The notes under the pieces were generated by a model. The model was not told where the DNA came from. It was given only the letters and a program-made list of their open reading frames with translations, and ran no database searches. Shown here one piece after another: positions 7,528 through 15,506 of a stretch of 21,548 bases of DNA. The stretch lies in assembly GCA_014534095.1 (NCBI GenBank), contig JACVSD010000019.1, positions 1-21,548 of the forward strand, written 5' to 3'. This DNA comes from Nitrospiraceae bacterium (GTDB lineage: Bacteria; Nitrospirota; Nitrospiria; Nitrospirales; Nitrospiraceae). Both the position numbers and the translations under genes were made by a program. Each line of letters starts with the position of its first letter. Position 1 is the first letter of the stretch.

Positions 7528-9018
7528 ATGAGACCCGTCGCTGCCATCCAAGAGCCGCTGCATCTCGCCGGAGACACTCTCAACCTCTTGGCCTGGCGCA
7601 TCCCAGACCTCGTTGCCTACCAGCACAGCGAAGATGAGTATTGGTTCGCGCCACTCGACGACAACCTACCCCTGGTCCGTCTCAATACCACCGGCGTCGA
7701 GATGCTTCGCGAAATGAATGGACACGTGACCGTTGGCGCGTTGGTGGAAAAATATGGCGCCAAAGTCTGCGGCCCGGACGGGCAGCCAGGGCACTGGCAC
7801 TTGGAGCGCTGGGCCGTCCCCAATTACTCTCTATGCTATTACGGTACCGAACCGCCTGGCGGTCATCGGCATAAGGCCAAGTGGGATCTGCTGCTGCAAC
7901 AGATCCGAGAGGAATGGTCAGGCCAAGACGGATTCGAAGGGGAAGATCATTTGGAAGCATTTCATCATCATGAGCTGTCTGAACCTCACCGGGACGACGG
8001 CCATTTTGATCTTATCGAAACCACGGTCTCTCACCTATTCAGAGAACCAAACGAGGCGCTGAACGGATCCACCTACGGCCGCCTCCTCATGCGGCAACTA
8101 CGCCAACTTGGGTGGTTTAATCCCAAACCAAGAGTCATTCTCGAAGTCGGGGGAGGGCTGGGGTATGTGGCCCGGGAAATGGGAAAGGAGCTGCTGCCCT
8201 TCGAGAAACAGTCCATCACCTATTTGTCTCTGGACATCACTCAACCCTTCCTGACGCTGCAGGTCACGCGCGCCAAAGAGGGGGGCTGGAAGTGCTCGGG
8301 TTTGCGTGCCACCGCCGAAGTACTTCCTTTGATGGACCAGTCCGTGGATCTCGTCATCGATAATGAGAACATGGCCGACATGACACCGGTCAAACTCAGC
8401 CGAAAGGAACTGACGGAAGGCCAAGGCGAGACGGCACAACATCAGGAAGCGCTGGATTGGATCAGACGGCTGCGGCTGCCCATCGAGGCGGATCCCCCTC
8501 AAGAGGTAATCTTCAATCTGGGGCCGATTCGATTTGTCGCCGAACTCTGGCGGGTGTTGAAACCGGGGGGCCACGCATTTTTGACGGAATTCGGGATCGA
8601 GGCAGGCTGGCCGGCGCCGGTGAAATTGCCCGGCCACACCGAATACGAAGTCCAGTACAGTCACCTTCGCCAAGCCGTCCGCTGGCTCGGATTTCAAGAG
8701 CGGTATCTGTCCTTGCCGCAGTTCCTCGCCTTAAGACCCGACACAAAGGTCCTTTGTACCGGTGCTGCCTATACCATCCAGCGCTTTTGCCAGGCCATGA
8801 ACAAGCCGTTCATCGTGCGAGCCTACACCGAAAAGGAATTGCAACAGGCCTTAGGCGAGGTACTCCCTAAGCTCCACGGGTGCCACTATCACGACGTAGG
8901 GGATCCTGCGTGGTTCGGTCTCCTCGATTTCAAAGTGCTGCTCTTGGAGAAGCCCGGCGGCGCCCCGAAAGCCCAGTTCACCGAACAAAAAGGCTATCGG
9001 TGGTACTCGCAGCGGTAA
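7528..9018 (+). CDS. PqqD-like domain fused to SAM-dependent methyltransferase
   Basis: From ATG 7528 the product is 496 residues. Residues about 20-85 resemble the PqqD/RRE winged helix (PLVRLNTTGVEMLREMNG then HVTVGALVEKYG), a fold that holds leader peptides in RiPP pathways. A linker rich in His, Glu and Asp follows (HLEAFHHHELSEPHRDD). The class I methyltransferase domain starts near residue 200, with the SAM-binding loop LEVGGGLGYVA (E206), an acidic strand-2 end (SLDITQPF) and the post-motif ELWRVLKPGGHAFLTEFG. A GTG at 7468 with AAGGAG 3 bases upstream would add 20 Arg/Ala-rich residues; the spacing is too short and the added sequence unlike protein, so I prefer the ATG. The 247 bases before it hold no gene I can support, and I find no obvious precursor peptide nearby. 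Confidence 0.85.
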   Translation: MRPVAAIQEPLHLAGDTLNLLAWRIPDLVAYQHSEDEYWFAPLDDNLPLVRLNTTGVEMLREMNGHVTVGALVEKYGAKVCGPDGQPGHWHLERWAVPNYSLCYYGTEPPGGHRHKAKWDLLLQQIREEWSGQDGFEGEDHLEAFHHHELSEPHRDDGHFDLIETTVSHLFREPNEALNGSTYGRLLMRQLRQLGWFNPKPRVILEVGGGLGYVAREMGKELLPFEKQSITYLSLDITQPFLTLQVTRAKEGGWKCSGLRATAEVLPLMDQSVDLVIDNENMADMTPVKLSRKELTEGQGETAQHQEALDWIRRLRLPIEADPPQEVIFNLGPIRFVAELWRVLKPGGHAFLTEFGIEAGWPAPVKLPGHTEYEVQYSHLRQAVRWLGFQERYLSLPQFLALRPDTKVLCTGAAYTIQRFCQAMNKPFIVRAYTEKELQQALGEVLPKLHGCHYHDVGDPAWFGLLDFKVLLLEKPGGAPKAQFTEQKGYRWYSQR

Positions 9019-9602
9019 GGCGTTACTGATCGCGATGTTTGGTTCATTCGATAACGATGTCCGGGCGAGACACCGGGCGCACCTTGCACCTCTGTCCTAG
9101 CTAGTATCATCGCCGAGCTTCAGGTTCTCCAAGACATGCTAGATTGAGAACGCAGCTCGATGCTGAACCACCCAGAGCAGTGTGCCAGCCTTTAAGTTTC
9201 ACTCGAAAGGTCCCCAGTCCGCTCGTTATCTGCAGCTCGCCTCGTCGTTCGCCCGCCGCGATGGAACCTAGAAGCCCTCAACAACCAGCTATTCCGATAA
9301 CCTCTCGAAGCTGAGCTGAGACCTGGTTGCTTCATTAGTGCAAGCGGACGACGCGGGGAAGCGAGGATGGCCAATAACATTGCCTGAACCTAAAGAAATC
9401 ACTTGGACCGAATCGCTCGCATCAATTTACAGCCACAGTAAAAGTGACGACAGAGGAACAGGCACGTTCGATGAGGCAGCAGAGAACACCTCTTCGTCCC
9501 TTATCAAAGTGGCTAGAGAACTGTAGCGCGCCGATCCAAAAGGCTTGCCAAGAGCAATCGTGAGTGATACGCATCGTATTTGTCGGTACGGGGGAGGCCT
9601 GC
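9019..9602. other. 584-base gap with no convincing gene
   Basis: Neither strand shows a gene I can support. A 62-codon frame at 9338-9526 (+, GTG start right after a stop, no ribosome site) is unrecognised and could be chance or a remnant. A 7-base direct repeat, CCGGGCG, occurs at 9061 and 9073. Base composition falls towards 50% GC here and in the ankyrin gene that follows, so this looks like the edge of acquired or decaying DNA. Confidence 0.5.
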
Positions 9603-10118
9603 ATGGCTAGATTCCTCAATAAAACCGTGATCACTCTGATGCTTCTCTCCGTACCTCAGGAATCCGGATGGGCTATGGATGGTAGCTCTATTGGGCTTTT
9701 TGTTATGGCAACTGCGGTGACTAGCACGCAAGCGACAAGGGCAACTGACTCTACCACTCGTTCCACCGAATCAATAGTTGGATCGACCATCGATTCAAAG
9801 ACAGGGGATGGCGCCCTTCCGCTTCACCATGCAGCAATGCAGGGGGACTATCAGCAAGTCTCCGACATCGCTCGAAGAACTAGCATCGATCAACGAACGG
9901 GTTCAGGCAAAACAGCCCTCCACCTAATGGTTCTCATAGATGATAGAGCCATGATAGCGCACCTCCTTAGACTCGGAGCTTCAGTTCACTCAGAAGATGA
10001 CAAAGGGAAAAAACCAATCGACTATTGGGAAGCCGGCAATGACGTTCGTATCCTTACAATGCTTCAAGCGTGCGAAATGAGCCCCCCAGAATCAGACTGC
10101 CCACGTGCGGCCAAGTGA
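9603..10118 (+). CDS. Exported ankyrin-repeat protein
   Basis: The protein is 171 residues. ATG 9603 follows a GGGGGAGG ribosome site by 6 bases. A signal peptide (FLNKTVITLMLLSVP, ending GWA) precedes a Thr/Ser-rich linker of about 45 residues. Two to three ankyrin repeats follow: DGALPLHHAAMQGDYQQVSD, then SGKTALHLMVLIDDRAMIAH with LLRLGASVHSEDDKG, and a partial KKPIDYWEAGNDVRI. Such small exported ankyrin proteins usually act by binding a partner, for example as immunity or stress proteins; no partner is visible. GC is near 50% in two 60-base lines I counted, against about 58% in the methyltransferase gene. Its last 55 bases overlap the end of the opposing Ppx/GppA gene, which suggests it arrived there secondarily. 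Confidence 0.8.
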   Translation: MARFLNKTVITLMLLSVPQESGWAMDGSSIGLFVMATAVTSTQATRATDSTTRSTESIVGSTIDSKTGDGALPLHHAAMQGDYQQVSDIARRTSIDQRTGSGKTALHLMVLIDDRAMIAHLLRLGASVHSEDDKGKKPIDYWEAGNDVRILTMLQACEMSPPESDCPRAAK

Positions 10119-11059
10119 ATCAACACGCCTTCGCGCAATCCCCGATCGCTCACCAGACATTCTTTCTGTCGCAGCGTCTCCATGATGGTCCGGATGATGA
10201 CGGCGCCCGCAGCAATGACTTCTTCGCGGTTTGGTTCCAATCCTGGCAACCCGATCCGGGCGGCCTTCGTTCTGCCGAGCAACGTGTGCTCCAGTTCACG
10301 AATTGCGTCCAGGCGCAGCCGGTAGTGATGGATTTTCGCCGGCTCATAAACAGGAAGTTTTTGAGCCATGGCGGCCAAACTCGTGATCGTCCCTGCCGTA
10401 CCGACAAAGGTGGCGGTCTCACTCTTCATGTCAGCGACTGCGGCCTTTGTCTCTTGCGCGACCCATTCGCGCGCGTGCCGCACCTCATCATCCGTCGGGG
10501 GGTCGTGGCGCAGGAGCCGCTCGGAGAGGCGCACGACACCGATCTCGATGGACCGTACGATCGGCGGCCGACCAGGCTGATCAAGAATGAACTCCGTACT
10601 CCCCCCGCCGATATCCAGGGCAAGGATATCGGTCACTCCCGCCGGGAGTCCGGATCGGATACCGAGCAACGTACAGCGGGCCTCTTCTTCGCCGGGGATG
10701 ACCTCGATATCGAACCCCGCCTCCTTTTTCACGCGACTCACAAACACGTCGCGATTGTCGGCGTCACGGACGGCGCTGGTTGCCACGGCGATGGCGGCAT
10801 CCACCTGGAACCGGCCAACAATGTCCCGCCACTCCACCAAGCAGCGGACCACGCGGTCCATGGCGGCGCCAGCCAACCGTTTCGTCTGATCCACACCTTC
10901 GCCGAGTCTGAGAATGCGCCGCTCCGAACAAAGTTCCTTGAGGCCTCCTCCGCGACGGACATCAGCAATCAAAAGACGACACGTTAAGGTACCGATATCG
11001 ATCCCGGCGAGGCGAAGCGGACGAACAGGCGGATCGTCATCTCTCGTTTCGGATTTCAT
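10064..11059 (-). CDS. Exopolyphosphatase/pppGpp phosphohydrolase family protein (Ppx/GppA)
   Basis: This 331-residue protein belongs to the ASKHA-fold Ppx/GppA family, which removes phosphates from polyphosphate or from pppGpp. Motifs in order: GIDIGTLTCRLLIADV (phosphate-1 loop, near residue 20), TSAVRDADNRDVF, VIPGEEEARCTLLG with the catalytic Glu region, ALDIGGGSTEFIL (phosphate-2 loop) and GTAGTITSLAAM. The length fits the short form made of the two catalytic domains without the HD or C-terminal extension of E. coli Ppx, so substrate choice is open. ATG 11059 overlaps the end of the coiled-coil gene by 23 bases, indicating an operon with it and recG. The last dozen residues (GQSDSGGLISHA) extend into the ankyrin gene on the other strand. 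Confidence 0.93.
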   Translation of the reverse strand: MKSETRDDDPPVRPLRLAGIDIGTLTCRLLIADVRRGGGLKELCSERRILRLGEGVDQTKRLAGAAMDRVVRCLVEWRDIVGRFQVDAAIAVATSAVRDADNRDVFVSRVKKEAGFDIEVIPGEEEARCTLLGIRSGLPAGVTDILALDIGGGSTEFILDQPGRPPIVRSIEIGVVRLSERLLRHDPPTDDEVRHAREWVAQETKAAVADMKSETATFVGTAGTITSLAAMAQKLPVYEPAKIHHYRLRLDAIRELEHTLLGRTKAARIGLPGLEPNREEVIAAGAVIIRTIMETLRQKECLVSDRGLREGVLIHLAARGQSDSGGLISHA

Positions 11060-11360
11060 CCATTTCCGCTTCTAGCTTCGTTCGCGACTCCTTCATCAAC
11101 TGGACATCTCGAACTAGCCGGATGATCTCGGCGTCGGACAAGATCCGCTCAGCCAGCTCGCCCCGTTCCTTCATGTCCACCGCCCGCTCTCCAACGTCTT
11201 TATAGAGATCCATAAGCTGCTGGTCCAGCTTGCGGAGTTCCAACCGTATGCGCAAGAGTTCCGTTTCTTCGAGCGCCCGGGAAGCTGCCTGGGCGGTGCC
11301 GAATCGTAGCGTGGCAAGACCGGCGCGGAGATCATGCTTCAGTCGCTGTAACAATCCCAC
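11037..11360 (-). CDS. Small coiled-coil protein
   Basis: The product is 107 residues, starting at GTG 11360 with GGGAAG 5 bases upstream. It is almost all charged helix with heptad-like Leu spacing (LRIRLELRKLDQQLMDLYKD, IIRLVRDVQLMKESRTKLEA), so a dimeric or oligomeric coiled coil is likely. There is no signal peptide, membrane segment or catalytic motif. It lies between recG (74 bases upstream) and ppx/gppA (23-base overlap), all on one strand, so it is probably cotranscribed with them. I do not recognise the family; a structural or adaptor role is a guess from composition. Confidence 0.75.
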   Translation of the reverse strand: MGLLQRLKHDLRAGLATLRFGTAQAASRALEETELLRIRLELRKLDQQLMDLYKDVGERAVDMKERGELAERILSDAEIIRLVRDVQLMKESRTKLEAEMDEIRNER

Positions 11361-11434
11361 AATACTTCCCGTGAAGCGTGCTGCGTGATCGGTGACACGC
11401 TACTCGCCCGCCACCTGGTCACTCATCACTGTCT

Positions 11435-13924
11435 TCAACTGATCGACCCAAGCTCCAACTTCCGTTCCCATTTTCGCAACATCGCTTCCCTCAGCCCGCG
11501 GTGCGCAGGGGCCTTTAGCCCCGGGTCGATCTTCACGAGTGAAAAGGCTTCGAGCCTCGCTTGCTGCAACAGTTCCTGATCGCGAACGATATTGGCAACA
11601 CGAAATTCCGGCATGCCCCATTGCCGCAATCCAAAGAATTCACCGGGACCACGAATGCGCAGATCTTCTTCGGCGATGACAAATCCGTCGCTCGAGCGCA
11701 CTAACGCCTCCAGCCGCTCGCGCGCATCAGAAGCGGATTCGTCAGCCCGGGCCGGCCGAATCGTAGAGGCCATCATTAGACAATAGGACTGGTCCGCCCC
11801 CCGTCCGACCCGCCCTCGCAGCTGATGCAATTGGGCCAGACCGAATCGTTCGGCGTGTTCGATCATCATGATTGTGGCATTCGGCACATCGACGCCCACT
11901 TCAATGACAGTCGTGGCAACCAGCACCTGGATCCCTCCGGCCTTAAAGTCAGCCATCACCGCTTCCTTGTCGGCCGATTTCATTCGCCCATGCAGCAGGC
12001 CGACCCGATACTCCGCAAACTCGTTCTGCTGCAGCCGTTCTGCGGCCTGGATCGCGGCCTGTAAGTCGCTTTTCTCGGATTCGTCGACAAGAGGATAGAC
12101 GACGTAAGCCTGGCGCTTCTTCCGCAGCTCATCCCGCAGAATCTGATAGGCTCGGCGTCGTTGCGGCTCACCAAAGAGAAACGTGCGCACCGGCTTCCGC
12201 CCCGGTGGCAGCATATCGATGATCGACACGTCGAGGTCACCGTAAATCGTCATGGCCAACGTGCGGGGAATCGGTGTTGCGGTCAACACCAGCACATCCG
12301 GCTTGTATCCTTTGTCGATCAACATTTTCCTCTGCAACACGCCAAACTTGTGCTGCTCGTCCACGACCGTCAATCCCAAGTTCTTAAACGCCACACCTTT
12401 TTGGATCAACGCATGAGTGCCGATCGCGACCTGCACCTCACCGCACTGCAATTGTGCGCCCTGCGCCTTCTTGGTCGCCGCCTTGTCGCTTCCCCGCATG
12501 AGCAGGACCTTCAGCCCGAGCGCTTCAAGCGGCGTGGCGAGATTGCGGTAATGTTGCTCCGCCAAAATTTCGGTCGGCGCCATGAGGGCCGCTTGATAAC
12601 CCGAGCCGCAAGCCATCACGATCGCATGCAGGGCAACAACCGTCTTGCCGGAGCCGACGTCCCCCTGCACCAGCCGATTCATCGGCTTGGGCGAGATCAT
12701 GTCACGGAAGATCTCCCGGACGACCTGATCCTGTGCAGGCGTAAGGCGAAATGGCAGTAGCCGGCTCAACTGTTCAAGCAGCGGAGTCCGAATGTTGAAA
12801 CGCAGCGCTTTGGGCTCGTCCTTGACGGCGCGCTGCCTGGTCGCCAACGCGGCCTGGAGCAAAAACAACTCTTCGAAGGCGAGCCGCCGATGCGCCGCAG
12901 TTCTGCCTTGCTCCAGCAACCCCAAATCGGTTCCCGGTTTCGGAAAATGAATCTCCTTTAGCGCGTCCCCCACCGGCACCAGCCGTTGGCGAGCGCGAAT
13001 GGATACCGGGAGATGATCGTGCAGGTCTGAGGCGTGGACATCCAACAGATTCTTGGTAAGCACGCGCATCTGACGGGAGGTCCAGCCTTTGGTTTCATGG
13101 TAGATAGGCACGACGCGGCCGACATGAATGGTGGATTCCGTGTCTTCTCCGATGACCTCGTGCTGGGCCACTTCCATTCGAGGCACCACCCAGCCCTGGT
13201 CTCCGGCCAGCACGCGACCAGTCATCATCACCCGCGTGCCCGGCGACAGAATGTCTTCGAGATAGGGTCGATTAAAGAAGACTGCCTGCACCCGCCCGGT
13301 AGAGTCCTCCAGGGTGACATCCAGCACAGTGAGACGGCGGTTCTTGGTCCGCTTCGCCGCAGATGTTCGAATGTTGCCTAAGATAGTAGCGACCGTGCCC
13401 GGCACAAGACGACCAATGGGCGTGATCACGGAGCGGTCTTCGTACCGCCAGGGCACCGTCCATAAAGCATCCTCCACCGTTTCAATTCCCAATCGTCCGA
13501 GCATACTGGTCCGCTTCGGACCTACCCCTTTGGCAAACTGAATGGGCAGAGTCCACAGTCCCGCTCCAAGATGATCCTGAACAACTGAGTCACGTGCAGG
13601 CGGTCCTTCCTCGGGGGGCGATGATGTCTCTTGCACTGCCTCACGAAGAGAGTGGACGATTGTCCTCGCAAGGATCAGCCGCCGGCGCTGCTCGTCAAGC
13701 GGAAGGGTCGCCTGAAAATCAGCAAATAAGTCGTGCAATGATATCAGCCGAGCCTCGATGGCCTTTGGATACACCGTCTGGGCGAGGATGGAGAGCACTT
13801 GCTTGGAGACATACGCGCTGAGATTCTTGACCGTCCCAAGGTGGGCACATTCGTCCCGGCTCGCAAATTCTATGGGACGAGCGAGACGATCCACCCAATC
13901 CTGAAAGCCTGTCAACGTCTGCAT
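11435..13924 (-). CDS. recG: ATP-dependent DNA helicase RecG
   Basis: RecG remodels stalled replication forks and Holliday junctions. From ATG 13924 it has 829 residues, longer than the 693 of E. coli, because of about 130 extra N-terminal residues (FQDWVDRLARPIEFASRDEC). The wedge/OB domain starts near residue 170 (VATILGNIRTS, VTLEDSTGRVQAVFFNRPYL). Helicase motifs: Walker A QGDVGSGKTVVALHA near 420, DEQHKFG near 521, TATPIPRTLAMTIYGDLD, and motif VI QLRGRVGRGADQSYCLMM near 705, then the C-terminal RecG block (GPGEFFGLRQWGMPEFRVAN). A longer reading from TTG 13963 is possible, but that TTG is part of a good -35 element, so ATG 13924 is preferred. It diverges from the TPR-peptidase gene. Confidence 0.95.
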   Translation of the reverse strand: MQTLTGFQDWVDRLARPIEFASRDECAHLGTVKNLSAYVSKQVLSILAQTVYPKAIEARLISLHDLFADFQATLPLDEQRRRLILARTIVHSLREAVQETSSPPEEGPPARDSVVQDHLGAGLWTLPIQFAKGVGPKRTSMLGRLGIETVEDALWTVPWRYEDRSVITPIGRLVPGTVATILGNIRTSAAKRTKNRRLTVLDVTLEDSTGRVQAVFFNRPYLEDILSPGTRVMMTGRVLAGDQGWVVPRMEVAQHEVIGEDTESTIHVGRVVPIYHETKGWTSRQMRVLTKNLLDVHASDLHDHLPVSIRARQRLVPVGDALKEIHFPKPGTDLGLLEQGRTAAHRRLAFEELFLLQAALATRQRAVKDEPKALRFNIRTPLLEQLSRLLPFRLTPAQDQVVREIFRDMISPKPMNRLVQGDVGSGKTVVALHAIVMACGSGYQAALMAPTEILAEQHYRNLATPLEALGLKVLLMRGSDKAATKKAQGAQLQCGEVQVAIGTHALIQKGVAFKNLGLTVVDEQHKFGVLQRKMLIDKGYKPDVLVLTATPIPRTLAMTIYGDLDVSIIDMLPPGRKPVRTFLFGEPQRRRAYQILRDELRKKRQAYVVYPLVDESEKSDLQAAIQAAERLQQNEFAEYRVGLLHGRMKSADKEAVMADFKAGGIQVLVATTVIEVGVDVPNATIMMIEHAERFGLAQLHQLRGRVGRGADQSYCLMMASTIRPARADESASDARERLEALVRSSDGFVIAEEDLRIRGPGEFFGLRQWGMPEFRVANIVRDQELLQQARLEAFSLVKIDPGLKAPAHRGLREAMLRKWERKLELGSIS

Positions 13925-13934
13925 ACCGAGCGGG

Positions 13935-13963
13935 ATGGTAGCATAGCGGTTCTCTGCGCTCAA
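13935..13963 (-). promoter_or_regulatory. Predicted promoter of recG
   Basis: On the minus strand TTGAGC (13963-13958) is 17 bases from TACCAT (13940-13935), with TGC immediately before the -10 (extended -10). The predicted start, near 13928, leaves only about 4 bases before the ATG at 13924, and no Shine-Dalgarno is present. The recG mRNA may therefore be nearly leaderless. Confidence 0.55.
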
Positions 13964-14009
13964 TTGGCACGGACTGCCCTTCTATCGCAGACGCAATCTT
14001 CTCGAACGC

Positions 14010-14037
14010 TTGTCTGAAACGCTTAGGGTGCTACACT
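14010..14037 (+). promoter_or_regulatory. Predicted promoter of the TPR-peptidase gene
   Basis: TTGTCT (14010-14015) is 16 bases from TACACT (14032-14037), with TGC before the -10. The predicted start, near 14044, is 2 bases before the ATG at 14046. The bases just before that ATG are CACCTCCT, the complement of a ribosome site rather than a ribosome site, which argues further for leaderless translation. Confidence 0.55.
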
Positions 14038-14045
14038 CACCTCCT

Positions 14046-15506
14046 ATGTACCGCCGGAACATCACCTCCCTCCTCATCTCGCTTGGTCTCGCCCTGCTGT
14101 GGCTGATTGCGTATCAGCTATGGATCAAACCGTTGCTCCCCACCACCACACAAACCGCTTCCACATCAGCCCCTCACTCAGCCTCCCTGGATCAGCCGCC
14201 GGACGAGCGCCGGATAACTCCGCCGGTCCAACGCCCTCAGATCGACCCCGACCACTCGCGCGCCATCGAATTTGTGGCCAGGCCGGATTCCGAGGAAGCC
14301 GCCCTCTTGGAAACCATTCGGGACGATATTGAGCGGGCCGACCTGACCGCCGCCGAAGCGAAACTGAACGCCTTACCGGCCCGGCTCTCTTCCGGGAGCG
14401 ACACGAAGGCCTCCGTCGCCATCCTGTGGAATAATTTGGCGCTGCAGCGCGAGCGTCTCGAGGGCACGGCCCGGTGCATCGCCGCGTTTCAGAAAGCGGC
14501 CAGCCTCGATGAACACAACCCCATCATCCAGATGAACCTCGCTCACGCGTACTGGGCACAACGGGACCGCGCGCTCGACACCACATTTCTTAGCAAGTTG
14601 GTGAAATTGGCGCCCCACGATCCGTTCCCTCATCTGGCCTTGGCGGACTTGATGCTGGAGGAGGATAAACTACAAGAGGCGGCCGTCCATCTCAACCATG
14701 CAAGCGACCGGATCACCAATGACTCGCGCCTGCGCTCCTACCTCGAGACGGTGACAGCCAAAGTGCGTCGAGCCCATCGTGCCGAAGACCGCATGACCGC
14801 ACGGAGCAGCCCGCATTTCATGGTGAAATTCGACGGTGCTGAGGATCATGGCGCATGGACCAGCGTGCTGGGAATTCTCGAAGAGGGCTACCGCGACATT
14901 GGCCAGCGGTTAGGTCATTTCCCCTCCAAGCCGATTGTCGTCGTCCTCCATACGGCCGCGACGTTTCAGGGGGCGACGGGCAGTCCGGCATGGGCGGACG
15001 GCCTCTATGATGCCATCCTGGGCCGCATCCACATTCCCACCCAAGCCGCCACGACCGACATACAACGGCTCACCGATGTCCTGCGACATGAATATGTGCA
15101 TGCGTTGTTGCATGATCGGGTGGGTGCCGGCAGCGGCGTGATCCCGACCTGGCTCAACGAAGGTCTGGCGATGCAACTCGCCGGTACTCAGTGGCCTGAT
15201 TTGGATCAGGCCATGCAGGGCGACATCCAGATCATTCCCCTGCAATACCTGGAAGCATCATGGGGGCGGCTTCCTCAGCAGACCGCCGTGCTGGCCTACC
15301 TGGAAGCCAATTCCGCCGTGCATTTTTTAATCGAGCGATGGGGGATGCCTGGCGTCGACGCGCTGTTAGCCGCCTTGAAAGGCCGAGAAGCGTTGTCAAC
15401 GGCGCTGCAGGGACACCTCTTCCTGTCCTACGACCAGTTCCACAGTCAGTGGCTCGATACGTTCCACCAGCCACATCATATGAGCCCGGCGGGTCCGAGG
15501 AGCTAG
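14046..15506 (+). CDS. Membrane-anchored TPR protein with MA-clan metallopeptidase domain
   Basis: The product is 486 residues. A signal anchor (SLLISLGLALLWLIAYQLW) is followed by a Pro/Thr-rich linker. TPR-like helices span about residues 80-245 (LWNNLALQRERLEGTARCIA, IIQMNLAHAYWAQRDRALD, FPHLALADLMLEEDKLQEAA). A gluzincin-type peptidase domain follows (SSPHFMVKFDGAEDHGAW onward). Its zinc site reads HEYVH at about 348-352, with the third ligand Glu at about 372 in WLNEG, the arrangement of the peptidase MA family. All catalytic residues are present, so it is probably an active periplasm-facing protease whose TPR part recruits substrates. ATG 14046 directly precedes the anchor. Its TAG stop shares the CTAG palindrome with the stop of the opposing gene. 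Confidence 0.85.
   Translation: MYRRNITSLLISLGLALLWLIAYQLWIKPLLPTTTQTASTSAPHSASLDQPPDERRITPPVQRPQIDPDHSRAIEFVARPDSEEAALLETIRDDIERADLTAAEAKLNALPARLSSGSDTKASVAILWNNLALQRERLEGTARCIAAFQKAASLDEHNPIIQMNLAHAYWAQRDRALDTTFLSKLVKLAPHDPFPHLALADLMLEEDKLQEAAVHLNHASDRITNDSRLRSYLETVTAKVRRAHRAEDRMTARSSPHFMVKFDGAEDHGAWTSVLGILEEGYRDIGQRLGHFPSKPIVVVLHTAATFQGATGSPAWADGLYDAILGRIHIPTQAATTDIQRLTDVLRHEYVHALLHDRVGAGSGVIPTWLNEGLAMQLAGTQWPDLDQAMQGDIQIIPLQYLEASWGRLPQQTAVLAYLEANSAVHFLIERWGMPGVDALLAALKGREALSTALQGHLFLSYDQFHSQWLDTFHQPHHMSPAGPRS

Noticed and set aside
9061..9079. CCGGGCG direct repeat as an insertion target duplication
   Set aside because: Only 7 bases long, 5 bases apart, and no mobile element lies between or beside the copies.
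9192..9380. 62-codon minus-strand frame in the gene-poor gap
   Set aside because: Arg/Ser-rich, no ribosome site and no resemblance to a protein family.
10070..10987. 305-codon plus-strand frame opposite ppx/gppA
   Set aside because: The minus strand has clear Ppx/GppA motifs throughout; the plus reading has no family signature.
12161..12760. 199-codon plus-strand frame inside recG
   Set aside because: It is antisense to the helicase motifs, His/Arg-rich and without a start signal.
14010..14045. Upstream GTG/TTG-type start adding 12 residues to the TPR-peptidase
   Set aside because: These bases form the -35 and -10 elements of the predicted promoter, and the ATG at 14046 directly precedes the signal anchor.
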